A stretch of 64,000 nucleotides of DNA from Desulfoferula mesophila (GTDB taxonomy: Bacteria > Desulfobacterota > Desulfarculia > Desulfarculales > Desulfarculaceae): contig NZ_AP028679.1 of NCBI RefSeq assembly GCF_037076455.1, positions 3,549,501 through 3,613,500 of the forward strand, in the 5' to 3' direction. Below the pieces are notes generated by a model. That model saw only the letters and a list, made by a program, of their open reading frames with translations, made no database searches and had not been told where the DNA came from. The first letter of the stretch is position 1; the number at the start of each line of letters is the position of its first letter. A program made the translations under genes and the position numbers. Shown piece by piece: positions 38,148-50,092 of the stretch.

Positions 38148-40043
38148 TTGAATCCCTTATACAAAAACTTGGCCCTCTGGCTGGTCATCAGCCTGATGAT
38201 GGTCCTGTTGTTCAACTTCTTCAATCGCCCGGAAACGGGCAGCGAAAAACTGCCCTATTCCGACTTTTTGACGGCGGTGGAAAAGGGCCAGATAAGCAGC
38301 GTGGAAATTCAGGGCCAAGAGGTGCGCGGCTGGGCCAGCGACGGCAAGCGCTTCCGCACCTTCGCCCCGGAAGACCCCAAGCTCATCAGCGAGCTCAGGG
38401 CCAAGGACGTGAAGATCACGGTGAAGCCCGAAGACGATTCGCCCTGGTACATGTCCATGCTGGTCTCCTGGTTCCCCATGCTCCTGTTGATCGGCGTGTG
38501 GATATTCTTCATGCGCCAGATGCAGACGGGCGGGGGCAAGGCCATGAGCTTCGGCAAGAGCCGGGCCCGCTTGCAGACCGAACCCCAGGGCCGGCGCATC
38601 ACCTTTGAGGACGTGGCCGGGGTGGAAGAGGCCAAGGAAGAGCTCACCGAGATCATCGAGTTTTTGCGCGAGCCCAAGAAGTTCACCCGCCTGGGCGGGC
38701 GCATCCCCAAGGGCGTGCTGTTGGTGGGCGGGCCGGGCACCGGCAAGACCCTCATGGCCCGGGCCATCGCCGGGGAGGCCGGGGTCCCCTTTTTCTCCAT
38801 CAGCGGCTCGGACTTCGTGGAGATGTTCGTGGGCGTGGGCGCCTCGCGGGTGCGCGACCTGTTCACCCAGGGCAAGAAAAACGCCCCCTGCATCATCTTC
38901 ATCGACGAGATCGACGCGGTGGGCCGTCACCGCGGCGCGGGCCTGGGCGGCGGGCACGACGAGCGCGAGCAGACCCTGAACCAGCTTTTGGTGGAGATGG
39001 ACGGCTTCGAGTCCAACGAGGGGGTCATCCTCATCGCGGCCACCAACCGCCCCGACGTGCTGGACCCGGCCCTGTTGCGGCCCGGCCGTTTCGACCGCCA
39101 GGTAGTGGTGCCCACCCCCGACGTCAAGGGCCGCGAGGCCATCCTCAGGGTGCACACCCGGCGCACCCCCCTGTCGCCGGACGTAGAACTTTCGGTGCTG
39201 GCCCGGGGCACCCCCGGCTTCTCCGGGGCCGATCTGGAAAACATGGTCAACGAGGCCGCCCTGCTCGCCGCCCGCGACGACAAAAACCGCATCGACATGA
39301 TCGACTTCGAGCGGGCCAAGGACAAGGTGATGATGGGCGCCGAGCGGCGCAGCCTCATCCTCAGCGAGGAAGAAAAGCGCACCACCGCCTATCACGAGGC
39401 GGGTCACGCCCTGGTGGCGGTGCTTACTCCTGGCACCGACCCGGTGCACAAGGTAACCATCATCCCCCGGGGACGGGCCCTGGGCCTCACCCAGCAGCTC
39501 CCGGTGGACGAGCGCCACACCTATTCCCGCGACTACCTCATCAACAACCTGGCGGTGCTCTTGGGCGGCCGCTCGGCCGAGGAGTTGGTGCTGGAGACCT
39601 TTACCACCGGCGCGGGCAACGACCTGGAGCGGGCCACCGAGTTGGCCCGCAAGATGGTGTGCGAGTGGGGCATGAGCGAGGTGATGGGCCCGCTGACCTT
39701 CGGCAAGCGCGAGGAGCAGATCTTCCTGGGGCGCGAGATCAGCCAGCACCGGGACTACTCCGAGGAGACCGCCCAGGCCATCGACCACGAGGTCAAGCGC
39801 CTGGTCACCGGAGCCCACGACACGGCCACGGGGCTTTTGCGGGATCACCTGGACGTGCTGCACAACCTGGCCGGCGCCCTCTTGGTGGAAGAGACCCTGG
39901 ACGCCGAGGCGGTGTTGGCCATATTGGCCGGCAAGCCCCGCCCCCGGGCCCCCCAGCCCCAGGAGCCGCAGGCCGAGGCGGGCGAAGAGGCGCCAGTTGC
40001 AACCGTTCCGCCGGAGGCGGACGATGACCAGGCCGGTGTCTAA
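38148..40043 (+). CDS. ftsH: ATP-dependent zinc metalloprotease FtsH
   Basis: Membrane-bound AAA protease for quality control and regulated proteolysis. 631 residues from TTG 38148 with GGAG 8 bases upstream; the TTG may limit expression behind a strong promoter. Two transmembrane helices (about 6-24 and 105-122) flank a periplasmic domain. AAA module: [19 protein letters not shown] and the second-region-of-homology [12 protein letters not shown]. Zinc site HEAGH at about 419. The C-terminal tail is Pro/Glu-rich. Its end overlaps folP by 20 bases. Confidence 0.98.
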   Translation: MNPLYKNLALWLVISLMMVLLFNFFNRPETGSEKLPYSDFLTAVEKGQISSVEIQGQEVRGWASDGKRFRTFAPEDPKLISELRAKDVKITVKPEDDSPWYMSMLVSWFPMLLLIGVWIFFMRQMQTGGGKAMSFGKSRARLQTEPQGRRITFEDVAGVEEAKEELTEIIEFLREPKKFTRLGGRIPKGVLLVGGPGTGKTLMARAIAGEAGVPFFSISGSDFVEMFVGVGASRVRDLFTQGKKNAPCIIFIDEIDAVGRHRGAGLGGGHDEREQTLNQLLVEMDGFESNEGVILIAATNRPDVLDPALLRPGRFDRQVVVPTPDVKGREAILRVHTRRTPLSPDVELSVLARGTPGFSGADLENMVNEAALLAARDDKNRIDMIDFERAKDKVMMGAERRSLILSEEEKRTTAYHEAGHALVAVLTPGTDPVHKVTIIPRGRALGLTQQLPVDERHTYSRDYLINNLAVLLGGRSAEELVLETFTTGAGNDLERATELARKMVCEWGMSEVMGPLTFGKREEQIFLGREISQHRDYSEETAQAIDHEVKRLVTGAHDTATGLLRDHLDVLHNLAGALLVEETLDAEAVLAILAGKPRPRAPQPQEPQAEAGEEAPVATVPPEADDDQAGV

Positions 40044-40902
40044 GCGAAACCGCGCCATAACCTTGCCCGACGGCGGCCTGGATTTGGGGCCGCGCACCCT
40101 GATTATGGGGGTGATCAACGTCACCCCCGACTCCTTCAGCGACGGCGGACAGTTCTATCAAGACGCCCAGGCCGTGGAGCACGGCTTGGCCTTGGCCGAG
40201 GCCGGGGCCGACATCCTGGACGTGGGGGGGGAAACCACCCGGCCGGGCAGCCGCCCCACCGGCGCCTCCGAGGAAATGGACCGGGTGCTGCCGGTGATCG
40301 AGGCCCTGTCGCGCCACTGTTCGGCGGTCATCAGCGTGGACACCTACAAGGCCGAGGTGGCCCGGGCGGCGCTCACGGCCGGGGCCAACATCATCAACGA
40401 CGTCACCGCCCTGGGTGGCGACCCCGCCATGGCCGACCTGGCGGCCGAGAGCCGGGCCGGGCTGGTGCTCATGCACATGCAAGGCGAGCCCCGCACCATG
40501 CAGAACAACCCGGTCTACCAAGACGTGGTGGCCGAGGTGCGCGAGTTTTTGGCTCAGCGGGCCGGGCTGGCCCTGGAGGCGGGGGTGGCCCCGGAGGCCA
40601 TCATCCTGGATCCGGGCATCGGCTTCGGCAAGACCCTGGAGCACAACCTGGCCCTAATCCGCAACCTCCAGGCCCTGACCGAGTTGGGCTACCCGGTGTT
40701 GTTGGGGGCCAGCCGCAAGAAATTCATCGGCACCCTGACCGGGCGCGATATCCCCGGCGAACGGCTGTGGGGTTCCGTGGGCGTGCACATCCTGGGCGCG
40801 GCCCTGGGGGCGGACATCGTCAGGGTGCACGACGTGGCCCCCCTCAAGGAGGCCTTGGCGGTTTGCGACGCGGTAATGGCGCAGGAGCCTTACCATGACT
40901 GA
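40024..40902 (+). CDS. folP: Dihydropteroate synthase
   Basis: Joins pABA to the pterin pyrophosphate in folate synthesis. 292 residues from ATG 40024, behind GGAGG (40013-40017) inside ftsH. Motifs are [48 protein letters not shown] and [11 protein letters not shown]. ftsH-folP linkage is common. It overlaps cdaA by 8 bases. Confidence 0.97.
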   Translation: MTRPVSKRNRAITLPDGGLDLGPRTLIMGVINVTPDSFSDGGQFYQDAQAVEHGLALAEAGADILDVGGETTRPGSRPTGASEEMDRVLPVIEALSRHCSAVISVDTYKAEVARAALTAGANIINDVTALGGDPAMADLAAESRAGLVLMHMQGEPRTMQNNPVYQDVVAEVREFLAQRAGLALEAGVAPEAIILDPGIGFGKTLEHNLALIRNLQALTELGYPVLLGASRKKFIGTLTGRDIPGERLWGSVGVHILGAALGADIVRVHDVAPLKEALAVCDAVMAQEPYHD

Positions 40903-41701
40903 TTTTCTGGCCCCCTTTTACCAGCTGCGCTGGCTGGACCTGGTGGACATCGGCCTGGTGGCCTTTGTCATCTACAAGGTCATCCTGCTGGTCAAGGGGA
41001 CCCGGGCCATGCAGATGCTGGCCGGGCTGGGGGTGGTGCTCCTGACCATGGTGGCGGCCCGCTGGCTGCACCTGGTGACCATCCATTGGATCATCCAGTC
41101 CTTCCTGGCTTCCCTGATCCTGGTGATCATCATCCTGTTCCAAAGCGACATACGTAAAGCCCTGGCCCGCATGGGCCGCGGCCCCCTGCTGGCCGCCGGC
41201 CACGAGCAAAAGACCGCCACCCTGGAGGAGGTGGCCCGCACCGCCGTGGCCCTGGCTTCGCGCATGACCGGGGCCCTCATCGTGCTGGAGCGGCGCATCG
41301 GCCTGGCCGACTACGTGGACACCGGGGTGCGCCTGGAAGCCAGGGTAAGCCGCGAGCTCTTGATGACCATTTTCCAGGTGACCACCCCCCTGCACGACGG
41401 GGCGGTGATCATCAGCGAGGACCGCATCATCGCCGCCCGCTGCGTGCTGCCCCTGTCCACCAGCTCCGACGGCAGCCGCCAGGTGGGCACCCGCCATTTG
41501 GCGGCCATGGGCCTCACCGAGGAGACCGACGCGGTGGCCGTGGTGGTCAGCGAGGAGCGGGGCCGGGTGAGCCTGGCGGTGGGCGGCAAGCTCACCCAGA
41601 ACCTGGACGCGGTGGCCCTGAACAACCAGTTGGCCGAGTTGTTCCAGTTGAAGGCCAAAACACCCCGCCGCCTCTGGGGCAAAGAGCGCGGCAATGCTTA
41701 A
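40895..41701 (+). CDS. cdaA: Diadenylate cyclase CdaA
   Basis: Makes c-di-AMP from two ATP. 268 residues. Three N-terminal transmembrane helices (about 12-85) are followed by the DAC (DisA_N) domain with both catalytic motifs, DGA in TPLHDGAVII and RHxAA in GTRHLAAMG. The gene order cdaA-cdaR-glmM matches the conserved module of Firmicutes, where c-di-AMP controls potassium, osmotic balance and cell-wall precursor supply. Effectors and phosphodiesterases are not in this window. Confidence 0.96.
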   Translation: MTDFLAPFYQLRWLDLVDIGLVAFVIYKVILLVKGTRAMQMLAGLGVVLLTMVAARWLHLVTIHWIIQSFLASLILVIIILFQSDIRKALARMGRGPLLAAGHEQKTATLEEVARTAVALASRMTGALIVLERRIGLADYVDTGVRLEARVSRELLMTIFQVTTPLHDGAVIISEDRIIAARCVLPLSTSSDGSRQVGTRHLAAMGLTEETDAVAVVVSEERGRVSLAVGGKLTQNLDAVALNNQLAELFQLKAKTPRRLWGKERGNA

Positions 41702-42506
41702 GTTCATCACCAACAACTGGAAGCTCAAGCTCATCTCCCTGGGCATCGCCGTGGCCCTGTGGAGCTTCGTGGTGGGCCAGGAAAGCGCCGAGATCACCGT
41801 GCGCATGCCGGTGGTCATGACTGGATTGCCCGCGGACATGGTGGTGGCCAACCAGGTGGCCAACGAGGTGGAGCTCAGGCTCTACGGCCCCCAGAGCCTG
41901 GTGCGCCAGGCGGCCAACCGGCCGGCGGCCAAACAGCTCAACCTGGCGGGCATGGGCACCGGGGAGCATATCTTCCAGGTGCTGCCCGAGGAGCTCAACC
42001 TGCCTCCGGGGACGGAGGTGCTGCGCATCAGCCCCGCCCGGCTCAAGGTTGTCCTGGCCAAGCGCTTCAGCCGCACGGCCGCGGTCCGCCCGGTGATCAA
42101 GGGCAATCCCGAGCATGGCTTCGAGGTGGCCGAGGTGACCTTCGCCCCGCCCGAGGTAACGGTCAGCGGCATCAAGCAGGAGATAACCGACCTGGATTGG
42201 ATCTGGACCGTGCCCCTGGAGGTGACCGGCCTGACCAAGACCACCACCCTCAAGGCCAACCTGCGGCCCCCGGACGGCCGGTCCATACGTCTGAGCCCGA
42301 CCACGGTGCAGGCTACGATAACCATCAGGCCACGCCCGGCCAAGGTTCCGGCCCCGGCCAAGGCGCCGGCTCCCGAGACCAAGGCGGCCCCCGAAACGCC
42401 CCCCGCGCCCGAGACGCCGGGGCCGTCCAAGGCGCCCCAAGCCCCGGAAACGCCCGAGGCTTCCCAGGCGCCCCCCGCGCCGGCGGCCGGCACCACTGGT
42501 CCGTAA
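41694..42506 (+). CDS. cdaR: YbbR-domain protein CdaR
   Basis: 270 residues, overlapping cdaA by 8 bases. One N-terminal membrane anchor (about 8-28, LKLISLGIAVALWSFVVG) then YbbR repeats (about 30-205) with VTVSGIKQEI-type segments, ending in a Pro/Ala/Glu-rich tail of about 60 residues of low complexity. CdaR is the extracytoplasmic partner that modulates CdaA in characterised systems. The long tail is an addition relative to a minimal YbbR protein and could span or bind cell wall. Confidence 0.92.
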   Translation: MLKFITNNWKLKLISLGIAVALWSFVVGQESAEITVRMPVVMTGLPADMVVANQVANEVELRLYGPQSLVRQAANRPAAKQLNLAGMGTGEHIFQVLPEELNLPPGTEVLRISPARLKVVLAKRFSRTAAVRPVIKGNPEHGFEVAEVTFAPPEVTVSGIKQEITDLDWIWTVPLEVTGLTKTTTLKANLRPPDGRSIRLSPTTVQATITIRPRPAKVPAPAKAPAPETKAAPETPPAPETPGPSKAPQAPETPEASQAPPAPAAGTTGP

Positions 42507-42528
42507 ATTCAACCAGCCAGGAGGCAAG

Positions 42529-43899
<1,371 letters not shown>

Positions 43900-43902
43900 C
43901 TG

Positions 43903-44666
<764 letters not shown>

Positions 44667-44670
<4 letters not shown>

Positions 44671-45572
44671 TGGCCGCGCTCTCGCCCCGCTGGCCCGCCC
44701 CCGGCCTTCCCCTGGCCGTGGTCGCTCCGGCCGGGCGGGTGGCTCCCGACGCCCTGGAAGCGGGTCTGGCCGCCCTGGCCGAATTGGCCCCGGGCTGCCG
44801 GGTGGATTGCCCCCCGGCCGTAACGGCTTCCCTGGACTACCTGGCCGGGCCGGACGAAGAGCGCGCCGCCAACTTGAACGAGTTGATGCGAGACTCCAGC
44901 CTGGGGGCGGTGATCGCCGCGCGGGGCGGCTTCGGCTGCCTGCGCCTGTTGCCCCTTTTGGACTTGGCCGCCCTGGCCCGAAGCAAGACCTGCCTCATCG
45001 GTTTTTCCGACCTCACCGCCCTCCTGAACCCCCTGGCCGCCCTGGGGCTCGTAACCCTGCACGGGCCGGTGGTGACCCAAATCCCCCGCCTGGATCAGGC
45101 CAGCCGGGCCGACCTGGCCGCCTTGTTGGCGGGACGCCGCCCCTGGCCCGCCGCCCTGAACGGCCGGGGCCTGACCGGCGGCCGGGCCACGGGACCTCTG
45201 ATGGGCGGCAACCTCACCACCCTGTGCAGCCTTTTGGGCACCCCCTGGTTCCCGGAGCTCACCGGCGCGGTGCTCATCCTGGAGGACAGTGGAGAGGCCC
45301 CCTACCGCTTGGACCGGCTCATCAGCCAGCTGGAATTCAGCGGAGCCCTGGCCCAGGTGGCCGGGGTGGCGGTGGGCCGCCTCGGCGACCAGGGGAGCGA
45401 CCCACCGGGGGCGGCCCCGGCCCTGACCCGGCGCCTGGAGGGCCTGGGCAAGCCGGTGGTGATGGGCCTGCCCTTTGGCCACGGCGCGGCCAACCGCCTG
45501 TTGCCCCTGGGGGCCCTGGCCGAGTTGGACGGCGGGGCCGGCACCCTGAGCGTGGGGCTGAACCTTGCCTGA
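44667..45572 (+). CDS. ldcA: LD-carboxypeptidase (S66 family)
   Basis: Removes the terminal D-Ala from peptidoglycan tetrapeptides in the cytoplasm, giving tripeptide for Mpl. 301 residues. Nucleophile Ser in IGFSDLTALLN, the RGGFGCLRLL segment, GGNLTTL and the catalytic His in GLPFGHGAANR, with Glu in ILEDSGEAPYRLDR. ATG overlaps coaX, and its end overlaps the next gene by 8 bases. The setting with Mpl and NagZ supports the LdcA role over microcin-resistance relatives (MccF). Confidence 0.9.
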
Positions 45573-46596
45573 GCGGGAACTGCGGCAAGCCCTGGCCAAA
45601 GGCGTGGCCGGGGGCGCGGCCACGGCGGCGGTGCTTTTGTTGTGGGCGGACGACGAGGCGGTTTTTTTGGAGGCGGCGGGGGCGGCCGAGCCGGACACCG
45701 TCTTCGACCTGGCCTCGCTGACCAAGCCCCTGGCCGGCGCGCCCCTGGCCCTGGAGCTGGAGCGGCGCGGGACCCTGGGCTGGGACCAGGGCCTCTACGA
45801 CCTGTGGGGCCAGGCGGTGCCCGAGGAAAAAGACGACATCACCGTGGAGCGCCTGCTAACCCACGCGGGCGGCTTCCCGGCCTATCAGCCCTATTTCCAG
45901 GCCCTGGAGCAGCAGCCGCCCGAGCTGCGCCGGGCCCTGTTGCGCTCCATGCTCATGAACGAGCCCCTGATCCACGCCCCTGGCAGCCGGGCCCTGTACA
46001 GCGACCTGGGCTATCTCACCCTGGGCCTCTTGCTGGAACAGGGCTTCGCCCAGGGCCTGGACGAGTCCCTGGCCGAGCTGTACGCCCGCCTGGGGGTGGC
46101 GGGCCCGCGCTACCTGCCCCTGGACCGCCCGCCCGCCTGGCCCTTGGAGCGCATCGCCCCCTGCGGCCCCCTGCCGGGTCGGCCGGAGATCCACGGCCAG
46201 GTGGAGGACGAGAACTGCTACGCCCTGGGCGGGTTGGCGGCCCATGCCGGGCTCTTCGGCAGCGCGTCCATGGTGGCCACGGTTATGGACGCCCTGTGCC
46301 GCGACCCGGAGGCGGCCTGTTTGTTCGAGCGCGACGCGGCCACCCCCGGCTCGGGCCGCACCCCCGGCTTCGACACCCCCGGCGGCCCGGACTCCCTGGC
46401 CGGGGACAACGCCCCCGCGGGCACGGTGGGCCATCTGGGTTTCACCGGTTGCTCCCTGTGGTGGCATCCGGCCAGCAACCGGGGAGTGGTGCTTCTGACC
46501 AACCGGGTGGCCCTGGGCCGGGGCAACGACCGCCTCAACCCGCTGCGCCGCGAACTGCACCATCTGGCCTGGCAACTATTGGGAGAAGCCTCGTGA
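45565..46596 (+). CDS. Serine beta-lactamase-family (class C-like) hydrolase
   Basis: 343 residues from TTG 45565, with no signal peptide, so probably cytoplasmic. Active-site SxxK in LASLTKPLAG; the second motif is YSDLGY (YxN becomes YSD), and a C-terminal HLGFTGCSLW resembles the family HTGFTG segment that replaces KTG. Similar proteins act as esterases, D-aminopeptidases or peptidoglycan enzymes; true beta-lactamases are exported, which argues against antibiotic resistance. Its place between ldcA and mpl, overlapping both, points to muropeptide recycling. Exact reaction unknown. Confidence 0.82.
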   Translation: MPERELRQALAKGVAGGAATAAVLLLWADDEAVFLEAAGAAEPDTVFDLASLTKPLAGAPLALELERRGTLGWDQGLYDLWGQAVPEEKDDITVERLLTHAGGFPAYQPYFQALEQQPPELRRALLRSMLMNEPLIHAPGSRALYSDLGYLTLGLLLEQGFAQGLDESLAELYARLGVAGPRYLPLDRPPAWPLERIAPCGPLPGRPEIHGQVEDENCYALGGLAAHAGLFGSASMVATVMDALCRDPEAACLFERDAATPGSGRTPGFDTPGGPDSLAGDNAPAGTVGHLGFTGCSLWWHPASNRGVVLLTNRVALGRGNDRLNPLRRELHHLAWQLLGEAS

Positions 46597-48059
46597 AGCT
46601 GGACCCGGCCCTGAACCAAGCCCCGCCCCATCCTAAGAGCGTCTATCTCATGGGCATCGGAGGGGTGGCCATGGGAGCCCTGGCCGGAGGCCTGGCCGCC
46701 CAGGGCCTGGAGGTGCGCGGCTCGGACCGCCCCCTGTACCCGCCCATGAGCACCTTCCTGGCCCAGCGCGGCATCCCCGTGGCCTCGGGCTACGACCCGG
46801 CCAACCTGGACCCCGTGCCCGAGGTGGTGATCGTGGGCAACGTGATCCGGGCCGACAACCCCGAGGTGGAACGTTTGGCGGCCCTGGGCCTGCCCTACCT
46901 CTCCCTGCCCCAGGCCCTGGCCCAGTGGTTCATCCGCGACCGGCTCTCCCTGGTGGCCGCCGGCACCCACGGCAAGACCACCACCACCGCCCTGTTGGCC
47001 AGCGCCCTTTTGCGGGCGGGCCTGGACCCCGGCTTCATGGTGGGGGGCCTCATGAACGAAGGCGGGCAGAACTTCCGCGACGGGGCGGGCCCCCACTTCG
47101 CGGTGGAGGGCGACGAGTACGACACCGCCTTTTTCGACAAGCGTCCCAAGTTCGTGCACTACCGCCCCAAGGTGGCCATCCTCTCCAGCCTGGAGTTCGA
47201 CCACGGGGACATCTACGCCGACCTGGACGCGGTGCGCGCCGCGTTTGACCTGCTGGTGGAGCGCATCCCAGCCGAAGGCACCCTGGTGGCCTGGGGCGAA
47301 AGCGGCGATGTGATGGCCCGGGCGGCCCGGGCCGCCTGCCGGGTACAGACCTACGGGGTGGGGCCGGGCTGGGACTGGAGCCTGCTGGGCACCGAACCCG
47401 CCCCCGGCGGCGGGGCGGCCCTGCGCCTGAAGGGCCCCAACGGCTGGGAGTTGAACTTCACCTCCCCCCTGGCCGGGGAGCACAACGCCCTCAACGTGGC
47501 CGCCGCGGTGGCCGCGCTCAGCGCCGGGGGGCTGGAGCCCGCGGTGGCGGCGGGGCTCATGGCCGGTTTCGGGGGAGTGCAGCGCCGCCAGCAGGTGCGC
47601 GGCGCGGCGGACGGCGTGGTGGTGGTGGACGACTTCGCCCATCACCCCACCGCGGTGCGCGAGACCACCAAGGCGGTGGCCCGCTTCGGCCTGCCCGGCT
47701 GGACGCCGGGCCAAGGCCGCCTGGTGGCGGTGTTCGAGCCGCGCACCAACACCAGCAAGACCAGCCGCTTCCAGGCCGACTACGCCCAGGCCTTTGACGC
47801 CGCGGACCTGGTGCTTTTGCGTGAGCCGCCGGGGGTGGAGGATCTGCCGCCCGAGCAGCGCTTTTCCAGCGCCCGCCTGGCAGACGAGCTGGCCGCGCGG
47901 GGGGTGACGGCCCGGGCCTATGCGGACAGCGACGCCCTGCTGGCTGCGCTGGTCGAGGCCCTGGTGCCTGGCGACCTGTGCCTGGTAATGTCCAACGGCG
48001 GCTTCGACAACCTGCACCAGCGCCTGCTGACGGCCCTGGAAGGGCGGGAGCAAGCCTAG
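46593..48059 (+). CDS. mpl: UDP-N-acetylmuramate:L-Ala-gamma-D-Glu-meso-DAP ligase Mpl
   Basis: Re-attaches recycled tripeptide to UDP-MurNAc. 488 residues from GTG 46593, overlapping the stop of the previous gene. Mur-ligase layout: VYLMGIGGVAMGALA (UDP-binding), AAGTHGKTTTTALLA (ATP loop), AVEGDEYDTAFFDKRPKF, typical of Mpl rather than MurC, then LAGEHNALNVAAAVAA, VDDFAHHPTAV and FEPRTNTS. Neighbouring ldcA and nagZ supply its tripeptide and MurNAc species. Confidence 0.94.
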   Translation: MKLDPALNQAPPHPKSVYLMGIGGVAMGALAGGLAAQGLEVRGSDRPLYPPMSTFLAQRGIPVASGYDPANLDPVPEVVIVGNVIRADNPEVERLAALGLPYLSLPQALAQWFIRDRLSLVAAGTHGKTTTTALLASALLRAGLDPGFMVGGLMNEGGQNFRDGAGPHFAVEGDEYDTAFFDKRPKFVHYRPKVAILSSLEFDHGDIYADLDAVRAAFDLLVERIPAEGTLVAWGESGDVMARAARAACRVQTYGVGPGWDWSLLGTEPAPGGGAALRLKGPNGWELNFTSPLAGEHNALNVAAAVAALSAGGLEPAVAAGLMAGFGGVQRRQQVRGAADGVVVVDDFAHHPTAVRETTKAVARFGLPGWTPGQGRLVAVFEPRTNTSKTSRFQADYAQAFDAADLVLLREPPGVEDLPPEQRFSSARLADELAARGVTARAYADSDALLAALVEALVPGDLCLVMSNGGFDNLHQRLLTALEGREQA

Positions 48060-48080
48060 CCCGGACCGCCGGCGCTCTCT

Positions 48081-48121
48081 GGCGGGGATGAACCCCGCCC
48101 CTACGCGCGATCGCGGTTTTT
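48081..48121. terminator. Hairpin cluster between convergent mpl and nagZ
   Basis: Perfect 7-bp stem GGCGGGG / CCCCGCC (48081-48087, 48093-48099, loop ATGAA), then a CGCGATCGCG palindrome (48106-48115) and TTTTT (48117-48121). It may terminate mpl. The first hairpin also resembles dispersed REP-type hairpins seen in many bacteria; only this copy is visible in the window. Confidence 0.5.
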
Positions 48122-48138
48122 ACCTGATGATTCGATGC

Positions 48139-49191
48139 CTAGGCCCGCTGGTTGGCCGCCAGTTCGGCTTGCAGCACGCTCATATCCGGGGGCAAAAACT
48201 CCAAAGGCTGCTTGCTCTGCACGATGCGCCGGGCGCGCTCGGCCACCAGGGCCGGGTCCAGTTCCCCGGCCATGACCAGGTCGGTGAGGCGCTCCAAGGC
48301 GGCCAGGGCCAGCTCCGGGCGGTGGCACATCAGCAGCACGTCGCTGCCCGCCAGATAGGCCTCCACCGCCGCCTCCTCTGGGGCCATCTGCCCCACCACC
48401 GCGCCCATCTCCAGGTCGTCGCTCATGATCAGGCCGTCGTAGCCCAACTCGCCGCGCAGCAGATCCTGGATCACCGCGGGCGACAGCGAGGCCGGGCGAT
48501 CCGGGTCCAGGGCGGCGTACACCGCGTGGCAGATCATCACCCCGGCCACCCCGGCCCGGGCCGCGGCCCGGAAGGGGGGTAGCTCCACCGCCTCCAGCTC
48601 GGCGCGGGAAAGGTTGACGGTGGGGCGCTCCTTGTGGGTGTCGGCGGTGGTGCGCCCCAGGCCGGGGAAATGCTTGGCGCAGGCCAGGCACCCCGCCTCT
48701 TGCATGCCCCGGATAAAAGCCGCGCCCAACCGGCCCACCAGCGCCGGGTCCGCGCCCAGGCTGCGCCGGGCCATGATGCCGCCCTCCATCGCGTGCACGT
48801 CCATGACCGGAGCCAGGTCCCAGTTGAAACCGGCGGCCAGGGCCTCGCGCCCCAGCTTGGCCCCGTGGGCCATGAGGGCCTCATCATCGGCCCCGCCCAG
48901 CTCGGCCAGGTCCGGGCCATCGGTGAAAGGCGCGTGCAGACGGGCCACGCTGCCGCCCTCCTGGTCCACCATGACCCACAGGGGCGGACGCTCGGCGTTG
49001 GCCGCCGCCCGGCGCAGGTCGTAGTTGAGCTGCCAAACCTGGGCCGGAGACTCCACGTTGCGGGCGAAAAGGATCACCCCGCCCAGGCCCTGTTCGGCCG
49101 CCAGGGCCAGCTCATCCGGGCCCGCCTCAAGCCCCGGCAGCCCCACCACCATGGACTGGGCCAGGCTGTTGCGCACCGCGCGTCGGTTCAT
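48139..49191 (-). CDS. nagZ: Beta-N-acetylglucosaminidase NagZ (GH3)
   Basis: Cleaves GlcNAc from anhydroMurNAc-peptides during recycling. 350 residues from ATG 49191, overlapping the lipoprotein stop. No signal peptide, as expected for cytoplasmic NagZ. KHFPGLGRT is the family KHFPGHG-type motif with the catalytic His region following (TADTHKE), and the nucleophile Asp is in IMSDDLEMGAV. WVMVDQEGG and FARNVES complete the GH3 pattern. The open frame continues upstream into the lipoprotein gene, but that part is not family-like. Confidence 0.95.
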   Translation of the reverse strand: MNRRAVRNSLAQSMVVGLPGLEAGPDELALAAEQGLGGVILFARNVESPAQVWQLNYDLRRAAANAERPPLWVMVDQEGGSVARLHAPFTDGPDLAELGGADDEALMAHGAKLGREALAAGFNWDLAPVMDVHAMEGGIMARRSLGADPALVGRLGAAFIRGMQEAGCLACAKHFPGLGRTTADTHKERPTVNLSRAELEAVELPPFRAAARAGVAGVMICHAVYAALDPDRPASLSPAVIQDLLRGELGYDGLIMSDDLEMGAVVGQMAPEEAAVEAYLAGSDVLLMCHRPELALAALERLTDLVMAGELDPALVAERARRIVQSKQPLEFLPPDMSVLQAELAANQRA

Positions 49192-50027
49192 GGCTTGACC
49201 CCCTCGCCTTCCGGCGGCTTTTTCGCCTCTTTGGTCTCCTGGCCATCCTTGGCCGGAGCGGCTTTTCGCGGGCCCCAGTTGCTGTCTTGCTTGAGAATCG
49301 GATCGCCGGAGGCGTTGCGCACGTCGCCCTTGAACTCGACCCTGAACACCAAATTGTGCCGCACCTTGGCGGTGGCCAGCAGGGCCAGGGGTATGCGCCA
49401 GGTAACCTTTCCCTGGTCGGCGATGACCTGGGGGGTGACCAGGCGCCCGCCGATGTTGAGCTTCCACACGTCGATGATCTTGCCGGGCACCTGCCAGCCC
49501 ACGGTGATGAAGCGCCCGGCCATGCCGGCGGTGAGCAGCTGGTTGGCCCGGGCGGTGTCCGGGTCCAGGGGCTGGGCCGGAGCGGGGGTTTGGTCCTTGA
49601 AGTGGTCCCGCTCGGTGCCCAAGACCTGGTCACGGTCCGGGTGATCGCCCTCCAGGCTGCGCAGCCAGCCGGTCAGGCGGTAGGTGTCCACGCGCATCCC
49701 CAGCAGGCCCTTGTCTATGCGCTCCAGGGAGAAGCGCATGCGCGCGGCGTGCACTTTGCTCAACTCGGAGAACTCCGCCGTCTGCTCGAACTCCACCAGA
49801 CCGCCCAGCTCCTGGCGCTGCACGGGGGTCTCGGGCGAGACAATCTCCTTGAATTCGCTCTGTTGGTATTGGCCGATCAAGGGGGCGGGCAACTCCACAA
49901 AGGCCCGCAGGGTGCCCGAGCCGTCGGGCTTGAGGACTAGGTTGAGCCCGCAGTCGAAGCAGCCGGGCAAAAGCAGGCACAGGCCCAAGAGGGCCACGAG
50001 GGGGAGATGTCTGGAGTAAAGGCGCAA
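49188..50027 (-). CDS. Lipoprotein of unknown function, LppM-like at best
   Basis: 279 residues from TTG 50027, chosen because AGGAGG lies 7 bases upstream and a signal sequence follows at once. Lipobox LLPGC gives lipid attachment at Cys 22 or so (GLCLLLPGC|FDCG). The mature part starts LNLVLKPDGSGTLRAFVEL, a pattern reminiscent of LppM/DUF3153 lipid-binding domains, and ends with a Lys/Glu/Pro-rich tail. No catalytic motif seen. Its stop overlaps nagZ, so the two are coupled; a role in the periplasmic side of recycling is inference. Confidence 0.75.
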   Translation of the reverse strand: MRLYSRHLPLVALLGLCLLLPGCFDCGLNLVLKPDGSGTLRAFVELPAPLIGQYQQSEFKEIVSPETPVQRQELGGLVEFEQTAEFSELSKVHAARMRFSLERIDKGLLGMRVDTYRLTGWLRSLEGDHPDRDQVLGTERDHFKDQTPAPAQPLDPDTARANQLLTAGMAGRFITVGWQVPGKIIDVWKLNIGGRLVTPQVIADQGKVTWRIPLALLATAKVRHNLVFRVEFKGDVRNASGDPILKQDSNWGPRKAAPAKDGQETKEAKKPPEGEGVKP

Positions 50028-50092
50028 GGCTCTGCCTCCTGCTGGTGTATCTTGAGACTTACCCGGACGACCCCTCCCGGTCAAGGCCTGGT

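Noticed and set aside
45565-46596. Antibiotic-resistance beta-lactamase
   Set aside because: No signal peptide, altered YxN motif, and full embedding in a recycling operon.
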